Assembly: GCA_007136565.1 (NCBI GenBank)
Contig: SLGS01000061.1
Location: 1-12,411 of the forward strand
DNA: 12,411 nucleotides
Origin: Clostridia bacterium
GTDB lineage: Bacteria; Bacillota; Sulfobacillia; SLMV01
Direction of reading: 5' to 3'
The position numbers were made by a program, and so were the translations under genes. Shown in pieces: positions 1 to 6,075 of this stretch (the first letter of the stretch is position 1; the number at the start of each line of letters is the position of its first letter). The notes below the pieces were generated by a model that worked only from the letters and a program-made list of their open reading frames with translations, was not told where the DNA came from and made no database searches.

Positions 1-119
1 ACACCACAAGCGCGGGGACAAACGCGGCAGGCCACCATGAGATCCTGGATGAATTCTCGGCGGGCTCGAAATTCAGAAGCCGTGAGGTGGATATAGGAGA
101 CGCGATGGTTGCTTTCCAC
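1..119 (-). CDS. PflX-like radical SAM protein, N-terminal fragment (cut by window edge)
   Basis: The reverse strand stays open from a GTG at 119 to the window edge at base 1, giving about 39 residues. The fragment ends in CRVCPRACGV, with cysteines at residues 31, 34 and 38. A CxLCPRxCGV signature near the N-terminus is characteristic of COG1313/PflX-type proteins, radical SAM relatives of pyruvate formate-lyase activating enzymes. The radical SAM CxxxCxxC motif itself would lie beyond the window. The preceding residues (ASEFRARREFIQDLMVAC) also suit that family. The GTG lies 6 nt after the TGA (126-128) of the upstream gene and has no good Shine-Dalgarno, so translational coupling is likely. 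An alternative start is the ATG at residue 28. The substrate is unknown for this family. The assignment rests on one short motif. Confidence 0.6.
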   Translation of the reverse strand, partial: MESNHRVSYIHLTASEFRARREFIQDLMVACRVCPRACG

Positions 120-125
120 GTTGGA

Positions 126-1397
126 TCAACTCCCCGAAAATGAATCGGAATCGTCGAGATCGTGCATTTCTTCTATTTGCTTTCTGCGGCGCCGCATACC
201 GACAGTTATCCACCAAAACACCACTACCGCGGCCACGACCCCCAGTATTGCTCGGACCAACAAAGCGGGGTGTACTCGCATTCGGGGACGAGGAGGTCGG
301 GGTTCCTCTCTCGCCATCCGCTCGAGGAGTACGGGGGCGAAGTCCGCGAAGGTCTCGTATTCTGATCTGTTATCGGAGTAGGACGCGAGTTCCTGCGCGA
401 CCATTGCCGTAAGGTAGAATCCCCGGGAGTTCATCTGTGATACGTAATTCTGATATTCAGCATCGCCCCAAATCTCCAGCCTGGCGAAGGCATCAATGCC
501 GCGGAGGACTTGTTCTTGGGCGAAGGACTGCAAACTGGCGTAATGTTGCTCGGCCATGAGGTGCGATACGGGTTCATAGAGATCCTCAAGTTGCCTGATC
601 GAGTCCGGGTGGGCAAAAACCGCCGGGTCGGCCAGGGAATGGCCCCATTCGTGTATAGCCAGCATTTCCAGGTCCCGGCCACCGGGCAGGATCGGTGTTC
701 CCGGCCCAGATTCGGAGGCTCGCGCGATGTTATAAAGATGCCATTCCCCGTTCCCGGAAGTGATCCCCACTCCGTAACCGCCGGTTGGGAAGGAAGCGGG
801 AGCTAGTACCGTGTGATATCCGTCGGCGCCATAACCGTAAAAGGACTCCATCCACCCGGAGATCCGCTGCGGATCATATCCCTCGGACGATTGGGCCACG
901 AGATTATCAAACAGTTCTCGATTGTCATGCAAGAAGTCCGAGAATCTCGATTTCTCCGCGAGATCCCGTAGGGCCCTCCGAAAACGCAACAGGATATCGT
1001 CGCCTCCGGCGCGCGCAGCCATCCAGCTCGGCGGAGGTGAATCCAATGCGAGATCGGGAAGCGGTCCGAGGATCAACGCGAAAGCGAAGGGTGTATCGTA
1101 GGTAAAGCCCCGGTTCACCATCTCCTCCGCGATGGCCACGGCCTCGTGGTCCGAGAACGGATCGAGCCACCTTTCCAACCTTTGGGCGTAACTGTTTCCC
1201 ATTCCCGCGGGCCCCATATCCTCTCGCCAAGAGGTATGCAGCAGTACCCCACATATGAGCTCTACCCTGGGAATTATCCGTACCGAAAAGGTTTCCGCCG
1301 GGGTGAGATGGCTTGAGGAGGTGAATGGGATTTCGGAAGCGAGAATCGCTGCCGATGGAAAGGACGTGAAGACAATGGCGGTCGCCAGGTAGACCAG
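126..1397 (-). CDS. secreted, membrane-anchored HExxH protein (DUF4932-like putative metallopeptidase)
   Basis: About 423 residues from a provisional CTG start at 1397; the first ATG is at 1217. The frame upstream of that ATG encodes RFILVYLATAIVFTSFPSAA, a hydrophobic signal-peptide-like segment. It then encodes PRVELICGVLLH, which matches how DUF4932 proteins begin after their leader. The gene therefore almost certainly starts upstream of 1217. No ATG, GTG or TTG exists in this frame between 1217 and a stop at 1524-1526. The ATG at 1217 also has its AGAGG only 2 nt away, a poor spacing. Internally there is a FYGYG...YHTVLAP segment and HEWGH at residues 249-253, the zinc-metallopeptidase HExxH motif in its DUF4932-like context (HEWGHSLADP). 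A transmembrane helix at about 378-400 is followed by MRRRRK, so the catalytic domain should face outside. It starts at the end of the cyclic-di-GMP gene and is probably translated with it. Peptidase activity is inferred from the motif only. Confidence 0.75.
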   Translation of the reverse strand: MVYLATAIVFTSFPSAAILASEIPFTSSSHLTPAETFSVRIIPRVELICGVLLHTSWREDMGPAGMGNSYAQRLERWLDPFSDHEAVAIAEEMVNRGFTYDTPFAFALILGPLPDLALDSPPPSWMAARAGGDDILLRFRRALRDLAEKSRFSDFLHDNRELFDNLVAQSSEGYDPQRISGWMESFYGYGADGYHTVLAPASFPTGGYGVGITSGNGEWHLYNIARASESGPGTPILPGGRDLEMLAIHEWGHSLADPAVFAHPDSIRQLEDLYEPVSHLMAEQHYASLQSFAQEQVLRGIDAFARLEIWGDAEYQNYVSQMNSRGFYLTAMVAQELASYSDNRSEYETFADFAPVLLERMAREEPRPPRPRMRVHPALLVRAILGVVAAVVVFWWITVGMRRRRKQIEEMHDLDDSDSFSGS

Positions 1398-1404
1398 GAT
1401 GAAC

Positions 1405-3879
1405 CTAGAAACGCGTTTTCTTGTCGACGGTGGGAGTGAGAAGATTCGTAACCACCTCCACGATCTGCGGGTCGAACTGGGATCCTGCGTTCTGGCGGAT
1501 CTCCTCCAATGCTTGATCCAGGGTCAAAGCGTCCCTGTAGGGACGCGGGCGCGTCATGGCTCCCAACGCGTCCACGACCGCCAGTATTCTCGCCGATAGG
1601 GGGATTTCCCGTGCGCCGATTCCCCGGGGGTATCCCGCACCGTCCCATCTTTCGTGGTGGTGCAAAATAAGGTTGGAGATATGCGATAGATGCGGCACGG
1701 CCAACGCCAGGCGGTGTCCCACGGACGTGTGATCGCGTATCTGCTCCCACTCACCTTCGGTCAGGGATCCGCTTTTTCTCAACACTTCATCTTCTACGGC
1801 GACCTTCCCGAGATCGTAGACCCGGGTCAGTTCCTTCAGAGCGGACAACTCGTGCGCGGGAAGTTCGAGGGCAGTTCCCGTCTCGAGGGCGAGATCGGTC
1901 ATCCAGGTTACGTGCTCCGGATCGAGTTCTTCCTTTTGCCATAGGAGGCTTAGTAGGTATTCGATGATGGCGAGCACCGATGATTCTCCCCTGCGCAGTT
2001 TGACGCGATACATGCTGCGATCGGCCCGGCCCAGGGTTTCTTCCAGCGGCTCATCGAGATTTCTCGTGGCGTATCCGATCGAGATAGCGAGGGGGATCCC
2101 GGTGTGGTTTTCGTTACGGTTTTCTAGGTTCTTGCGCAATCTGTCGACCATTTCCGAGGCCGTTGGTGAATCGGTTCGGGAGAGGATAACCGAGAATTCG
2201 TCACCACCCACCCGTGCGATCACATCGGATTTCCTGAACGTATCTGCCATGACGTCGGCAAAGGCACGGATCACTTCGTCTCCTTTGTGGTGGCCAAGAG
2301 TATCGTTTACGATCTTGAGGTAGTCCATATCGGTACTGATGATGCTCACCGGATCGTCTCGCCCGTCCTGCAACCGGGCCATCTCCTCGTGAAAATAGGC
2401 GCGGTTGTATAGGCCGGTGAGCGAGTCGTGAAAGCTTAAGAAATGAAGCTCGCGTTCCACTTCCACCCTTCGGGTCACGTTCCGGGCCACCCCCTCTATC
2501 AGGAGGGCCCGATTGCCGAAGCCCTGGTAGATGGGGGTGATGGTTTGTTCGACCCAGATGGTCTTGCCGTCGCGGTGGTTCCAACGCATGAGGATGGGAC
2601 GCGTACAGTCCACCTGCCCGGTCAGTAGCTCCGTCAGAGATGGGCGGTCCCTGGGATCCACCAGGTCGACAAGGGTCATACCGGATCGAAGTTCCTCGGG
2701 CGTGTATCCCAGCGTCGCGGTCACCGAGGGACTTACGTACTCGAAGGCCTGCTCGGGGAGTATACGGTATCGATATATGACGTCCCCCGCGTTTTCCACG
2801 AGATGGCGAAATCGCGGATCATCTTCGCTTTGTCCGGCCCCCATTTCCCAAGTGCTCACCGTAGCGCCCTCGAGCCCGCGATCGGAGAGAATCGGGAAAA
2901 TCTCCAATCCGAGAACGCTTCCGACGGTACCGCCTGCCTGCACGACATCCCTGGCTCCGCTGGGAGTGGACAGGGCTCGCGCGAAAAGCTCCCGGAGGCC
3001 GCGCACCGGCACCAGATCCCAGACCTTCTTCGGCAACGCGGTATCGTCGAAGCCATAACTGCGCCTTGCGGTGGTATTGGATGCGATAACGGATCCTCCC
3101 GGGTCGGTATGGAACACGGCCGAGGGCGCCGGGGATGGATGTCGATGCCATCGAGCTATGCGTAGTACCGCTATGGGTTTGCCATCGTCATCGCCGGTCT
3201 TGAGCGGGTAGGCTCGAAGGGTCCATGGTTCCCCGTCTATTTCAGTTTCGGTTTGGGCAAAGCGTCCCGACCCGAGACAATCCGAGACCGTAGTAAGTGA
3301 ATCGATACAGGATTCATCGAAGCTCTGCTGGGTCGAATGCTTCACACCGTAATCTATACCCGAGGGGGCTTGTGCGGTCCAAAGGATTTCGAATCGGTTG
3401 TTCACGATATCGACATTTTCGTCGATGGGTTCGGCGATCCGGTATCTGGCGCGATCGCTATCTCTGATGGTGTCGAAAACCAATACATGAAGACATGCAT
3501 TGCTTTTTGCGCTGTATAGGCGATAAAGGACCACTTCGAGGTGTGGCTCCATCCTGACTAGTAGCGGGAACGGTCCTTCCGGGTAATCGGAGAGGACCTT
3601 TCTCGCCTCTTGCACCGCATACTCCAATCGGGGCGCCGGTTCTTGGGACGGCTTCGCGGAGCTGGGCGAAGTGCCCTCCGGCAAACCGATGGGATATCCG
3701 GTTTCATCGAGGAGCACGGCCACGTGAACATCGGATGAGGCTCTGGTGCGGCCCTCTATGGATCTGTCTTCGTGATGCGGCTTCACCCGTGATCCTCCCC
3801 CGAGAGAGAACAACCTAGGCGCGATTCCCGTTAATCGCCGTCGGATAACTCCTGCGTTGCCAGAAGGTGTCAACATCAT
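1405..3879 (-). CDS. PAS-GGDEF-HD-GYP cyclic di-GMP signalling protein
   Basis: 824 residues, no signal peptide or membrane helix, so probably cytosolic. Residues about 255-345 look like a degenerate PAS domain. Residues about 355-470 form a clearer PAS (FEYVSPSVTATLGYTPEEL) ending in a PAC-like EGVARNVTRR. GGDEF domain follows at about 475-635: DMDYLKIVNDTLG at 517-529 and an intact GGDEF at 558-562. RKSD at 549-552 sits five residues upstream, the usual spacing of the cyclic di-GMP inhibitory I-site. The C-terminal domain (about 645-815) is HD-GYP: HHERWDGAGYP at 741-751 is canonical. However, the HD dyad reads YD (YDLGK, 688-692), so one metal-binding histidine is missing. The diguanylate cyclase side looks competent; the phosphodiesterase side may be weak or regulatory. 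The first 250 residues are not recognised. The start is ATGATG with AGAGG 5 nt upstream. It is the first gene of the minus-strand operon. Confidence 0.92.
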   Translation of the reverse strand: MMLTPSGNAGVIRRRLTGIAPRLFSLGGGSRVKPHHEDRSIEGRTRASSDVHVAVLLDETGYPIGLPEGTSPSSAKPSQEPAPRLEYAVQEARKVLSDYPEGPFPLLVRMEPHLEVVLYRLYSAKSNACLHVLVFDTIRDSDRARYRIAEPIDENVDIVNNRFEILWTAQAPSGIDYGVKHSTQQSFDESCIDSLTTVSDCLGSGRFAQTETEIDGEPWTLRAYPLKTGDDDGKPIAVLRIARWHRHPSPAPSAVFHTDPGGSVIASNTTARRSYGFDDTALPKKVWDLVPVRGLRELFARALSTPSGARDVVQAGGTVGSVLGLEIFPILSDRGLEGATVSTWEMGAGQSEDDPRFRHLVENAGDVIYRYRILPEQAFEYVSPSVTATLGYTPEELRSGMTLVDLVDPRDRPSLTELLTGQVDCTRPILMRWNHRDGKTIWVEQTITPIYQGFGNRALLIEGVARNVTRRVEVERELHFLSFHDSLTGLYNRAYFHEEMARLQDGRDDPVSIISTDMDYLKIVNDTLGHHKGDEVIRAFADVMADTFRKSDVIARVGGDEFSVILSRTDSPTASEMVDRLRKNLENRNENHTGIPLAISIGYATRNLDEPLEETLGRADRSMYRVKLRRGESSVLAIIEYLLSLLWQKEELDPEHVTWMTDLALETGTALELPAHELSALKELTRVYDLGKVAVEDEVLRKSGSLTEGEWEQIRDHTSVGHRLALAVPHLSHISNLILHHHERWDGAGYPRGIGAREIPLSARILAVVDALGAMTRPRPYRDALTLDQALEEIRQNAGSQFDPQIVEVVTNLLTPTVDKKTRF

Positions 3880-3987
3880 TGAGGCCTCTTTCTACGAATG
3901 ACGGGCGCATCCTGCGAGCCACGGTATTTCTCGGGGTTCCAGGTCCCTCGGATCGTGATAAAATATGTGGTGATATGGCTCCGACCG

Positions 3988-4017
3988 TTAACGATAATGA
4001 CTACTATGTGTTATGAT
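3988..4017 (+). promoter_or_regulatory. probable sigma70-type promoter of rubrerythrin
   Basis: TTAACG (3988-3993) and TATGAT (4012-4017) are 18 bp apart, matching the consensus at 4/6 and 5/6 positions. Transcription would begin near 4024, just before the Shine-Dalgarno-like AAAGGGTGAT. GATAATGA at 3993-4000 resembles the first part of a Fur-family box and lies in the spacer, but the rest of such a box is poor. Confidence 0.5.
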
Positions 4018-4039
4018 TTCTCCGAAAGGGTGATGCTTT

Positions 4040-4624
4040 GTGAAGGAACTGAAGGGTACACGTACGGCAGAAAACCTCATGAAATCTTTCGCGGGCGAGT
4101 CGCAGGCTAGGACGCGCTATACATATTACGCCTCCCAGGCCAAGAAGGATGGGTACGTCCAGATCCAAAATATTTTCATGGAGACGGCCGAAAACGAGAA
4201 GGAACACGCCAAGCGATTCTTCAAATTCCTCAACGAAACGCTCGAGGGAGAAACGGTCGAGATACAGGCCCCTTACCCGGTGGGGTTGTCCAGCACCCCC
4301 GACAACCTGAAGTGGGCCGCAGAGGGCGAGAACGAAGAGTGGTCTGAACTGTATCCCGGTTTTGCGGATATCGCAGACGAAGAGGGATTCCCCGAAGTAG
4401 CTTACGTATTCCGGGAGGTTGCCGAAGCGGAAGAGCGCCACGAGATCAGGTTCCGCAAGCTGCTCGAAAACATCGAGAAGGGTAGAGTTTTCTCCCGCGA
4501 TACCGAGGTCGAGTGGAAGTGCAACAATTGCGGCTACATCCACGAAGGCAAAGAGGCTCCCGAGGATTGTCCGGCGTGCGATCATCCTCGCGATCACTTC
4601 GAATTGTTCGTGGAAACCTATTGA
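4040..4624 (+). CDS. rbr: rubrerythrin
   Basis: 194 residues, the usual length for classical rubrerythrin, a cytosolic non-haem diiron peroxidase that reduces hydrogen peroxide in anaerobes with electrons from rubredoxin or similar donors. The N-terminal ferritin-like four-helix domain shows E20 in FAGESQARTRYTYYA, E53xxH56 (ENEKEH) and E131xxH134 (EERH), which are expected diiron ligands. The C-terminal rubredoxin-like domain has C161xxC164 and C177xxC180 (CNNCGY...CPAC) for one iron. The GTG start at 4040 is preceded by AAAGGGTGAT with suitable spacing, and the N-terminus (KELKGTRTAENLMKSFAGE) matches the family. It is transcribed divergently from the cyclic-di-GMP gene and followed by a perfect hairpin, so it is probably monocistronic. 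Function is secure from motifs; the physiological electron donor is not visible. Confidence 0.96.
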   Translation: MKELKGTRTAENLMKSFAGESQARTRYTYYASQAKKDGYVQIQNIFMETAENEKEHAKRFFKFLNETLEGETVEIQAPYPVGLSSTPDNLKWAAEGENEEWSELYPGFADIADEEGFPEVAYVFREVAEAEERHEIRFRKLLENIEKGRVFSRDTEVEWKCNNCGYIHEGKEAPEDCPACDHPRDHFELFVETY

Positions 4625-4636
4625 TTTGAGCGCGCT

Positions 4637-4662
4637 TCCCGGGGGCGATATCGCCCCCGGGA
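4637..4662. terminator. perfect 26-bp palindrome after rubrerythrin, possible terminator
   Basis: Thirteen bases after the rbr stop lies a perfect self-complementary 26-mer, TCCCGGGGGCGAT plus its reverse complement. It folds into a very GC-rich hairpin. There is no T-run on either side, so it is not a canonical Rho-independent terminator. A role in mRNA 3'-end protection or factor-assisted termination is possible. Confidence 0.5.
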
Positions 4663-4693
4663 TCCGGGCCTGAGCGATTCTCGATTCCCTAAG

Positions 4694-4722
4694 TTGCCCG
4701 GTGAATTTGCTTCTGCTAATAT
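4694..4722 (+). promoter_or_regulatory. promoter of tRNA-Arg
   Basis: TTGCCC (4694-4699) and TAATAT (4717-4722) are separated by exactly 17 bp. Initiation would fall around 4729, a few bases before the mature tRNA 5' end at 4734. Confidence 0.7.
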
Positions 4723-4733
4723 ACCAGTACCGA

Positions 4734-4807
4734 GCGCCAGTAGCTCAGGCGGATAGAGCAAGGGATTCCTAATCCCTGTGCCGGGGGTTCGAGTCCTCCC
4801 TGGCGCA
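4734..4807 (+). tRNA. tRNA-Arg (anticodon CCT)
   Basis: A full cloverleaf can be drawn. The acceptor stem is GCGCCAG/CTGGCGC and the D stem GCTC/GAGC. The anticodon stem AGGGA/TCCCT encloses loop TTCCTAA, so the anticodon is CCT, reading AGG. The T arm is GGGGG-TTCGAGT-CCTCC with one G-U pair. The discriminator is A and CCA is not encoded, so it must be added after transcription. It has its own promoter just upstream and a terminator hairpin just downstream, so it is likely an independent transcript. Confidence 0.95.
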
Positions 4808-4808
4808 C

Positions 4809-4840
4809 ACAGCCCGGGTTCGTTCCGGGCTGTTTCGTTG
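4809..4840 (+). terminator. Rho-independent terminator of tRNA-Arg
   Basis: ACAGCCCGG (4809-4817) pairs perfectly with CCGGGCTGT (4825-4833) around a 7-nt loop. It is followed by a modest T-rich stretch (TTTCGTT). It begins immediately after the tRNA and ends before the tadA ribosome binding site. Confidence 0.7.
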
Positions 4841-4864
4841 CGGTCGGTTTGGAAGGTGTTGACC

Positions 4865-5356
4865 GTGGACCTTCGAAACGATTCGATGGCATCTTTATTG
4901 GAAGAAGACGAGGCCCATATGAGGGAGGCCCTCCGGGAGGCGGTCGAGGCTGCCCGCATCGGGGAGGTACCCATCGGTGCCGTAGTCGTTTCCGGTGAAG
5001 GTCGAATACTGGGGCGAGGTCACAACCTCCGTGAGCGCGAATGCGACCCCACGGCACACGCCGAGATCATCGCTCTACGAGAAGCCGGCGCCAGTATCGG
5101 GGATTGGCGGCTGGAGGGTTGCGATCTCTTCGTTACAGTGGAACCCTGTCCCATGTGCGCCGGAGCCGCGGTCAATGCCAGGATTGCCCGTATAGTTTAC
5201 GGTGTGCCGGATCCAAAGGCGGGGGCCGCCGGCACGCTATTTTCCATCCCGGACGACCCGCGGTTGAATCACAGGGTCCGGGTGGAAAGCGGTGTGTTAG
5301 CCGAGGAGTGCGGGGAGATCCTGCGGGATTTCTTCAAGCGGCTCCGATCTAGATAA
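4865..5356 (+). CDS. tadA: tRNA-specific adenosine deaminase TadA
   Basis: 163 residues. TadA deaminates adenosine 34 to inosine in the anticodon wobble position of tRNA-Arg(ACG), in the cytoplasm. The zinc-dependent cytidine-deaminase-fold signature is complete: H65-A-E67 (DPTAHAEII) and PCPMC with C95 and C98. The C-terminal segment AGAAGTLFSIP..LNHRVRVESGVLAEECGEILRDFF is typical of TadA rather than other deaminases. I chose GTG 4865 because GGAAGG (4851-4856) lies 8 nt upstream and the length fits the family. An in-frame ATG at 4778 lies inside the tRNA-Arg gene and is excluded; the ATG at 4886 has no ribosome binding site. In many Gram-positive genomes tadA sits next to the SRP RNA and dnaX, as here. 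Confidence 0.93.
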   Translation: MDLRNDSMASLLEEDEAHMREALREAVEAARIGEVPIGAVVVSGEGRILGRGHNLRERECDPTAHAEIIALREAGASIGDWRLEGCDLFVTVEPCPMCAGAAVNARIARIVYGVPDPKAGAAGTLFSIPDDPRLNHRVRVESGVLAEECGEILRDFFKRLRSR

Positions 5357-5394
5357 GGCTTCGGTGCGATGGGTAAACCGACCGCCGGGCGCTC

Positions 5395-5423
5395 TGGATG
5401 CATGGAGGAGCTGATGCTATAAT
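5395..5423 (+). promoter_or_regulatory. extended -10 promoter for tRNA-Ser(CGA)
   Basis: A perfect TATAAT (5418-5423) is preceded by TGC, giving the extended TGnTATAAT form. Only a poor -35 (TGGATG, 5395-5400) lies 17 bp upstream, which the extended -10 can offset. Transcription would start near 5430, about 39 nt before the tRNA. Confidence 0.65.
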
Positions 5424-5468
5424 AGGGGATGCTTCGCCCGCGGGGGGAGCCCGGACGAGACGAAAAGC

Positions 5469-5560
<92 letters not shown>

Positions 5561-5610
5561 TTACAATGGGTGTCGTCCGATGATGTTATGAGCTACAATT
5601 GAACAATCGT

Positions 5611-5699
5611 GGAGAGGTGTCCGAGTCCGGCTTAAGGAGCACGCCTGGAGAGCGTGTAGGCGAGGAATCGTCTCGTGGGTTCGAATCCCACCCTCTCCG
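5611..5699 (+). tRNA. tRNA-Ser (anticodon GGA)
   Basis: Class II tRNA sharing its acceptor stem (GGAGAGG/CCTCTCC) and T arm with the preceding tRNA-Ser. Anticodon stem CACGC/GCGTG encloses loop CTGGAGA, so the anticodon is GGA (reads TCC and TCT). CCA is not encoded. A TACAAT at 5594-5599 could be a -10 element, but no good -35 is visible, so it may also be cotranscribed with tRNA-Ser(CGA). The SRP RNA begins about 8 nt downstream. Confidence 0.95.
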
Positions 5700-5707
5700 C
5701 AGGATCT

Positions 5708-5979
5708 TGGTCGTGCTAGACGGGGAGGTAGCGGTGCCCTGTACCCGCAAACCGCTATAGCGGGGTTGAATTCCTTCCCGAGGTCGAGTTCCAGCGGGGT
5801 CTGTCCCCGAGAAAGTAGTGTTGACGACTGGGTCCCGCGCAATGAAGACGCGTGAACTCCGTCAGGCCCGGAAGGGAGCAGCGGTAAGCGCGAACCTTCA
5901 TGTGCCGCGGGGGTGCCGAGTCCGAGCCAACTGTTCGGGTAACGCTCGTGGGTTCCGATCGACGGAAGGTGCACGGCCA
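5708..5979 (+). ncRNA. ffs: signal recognition particle RNA, large (Alu-containing) type
   Basis: About 272 nt. The conserved Ffh-binding hairpin is present at about 5861-5882 (GTCAGGCCCGG-AAGG-GAGCAGC). It is enclosed by long pairings such as CCCGCG with CGCGGG and ATGAAG with CTTCAT. The 5' part (GTGCTAGACGGGGAGGTAGC followed by GGTGCCCTGTACCCGCAA) is the conserved Alu-domain start of Gram-positive large SRP RNAs. The ends close: TGGTCGTGC (5708-5716) pairs with GCACGGCCA (5971-5979) with one G-U pair. The RNA forms the scaffold for Ffh in co-translational targeting to the membrane. The long form is typical of Bacilli and Clostridia, whereas many other bacteria have only a roughly 100-nt form. 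Exact ends are inferred from the closing helix. Confidence 0.93.
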
Positions 5980-5988
5980 TAGCAATTC

Positions 5989-6010
5989 GTCCCCGCCATT
6001 TGGCGGGGAC
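5989..6010 (+). terminator. hairpin after SRP RNA, probable terminator
   Basis: GTCCCCGCC (5989-5997) pairs perfectly with GGCGGGGAC (6002-6010) around an ATTT loop, 9 nt after the SRP RNA closing helix. The following bases (TCGTTGAAT) are only weakly T-rich, so read-through into dnaX is possible. Confidence 0.55.
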
Positions 6011-6075
6011 TCGTTGAATCCGGAATGCGGGTTTCGGTCCGCTTTCACGGCGCGAGTGAAACGGTGGTGACCCCG

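Noticed and set aside
4004..4597. 197-codon minus-strand frame opposite rubrerythrin
   Set aside because: It mirrors the rubrerythrin reading frame and shows no family features or ribosome binding site.
4778..4864. Upstream ATG for tadA at 4778
   Set aside because: It would place coding sequence inside tRNA-Arg and its terminator hairpin; GTG 4865 has a good ribosome binding site.
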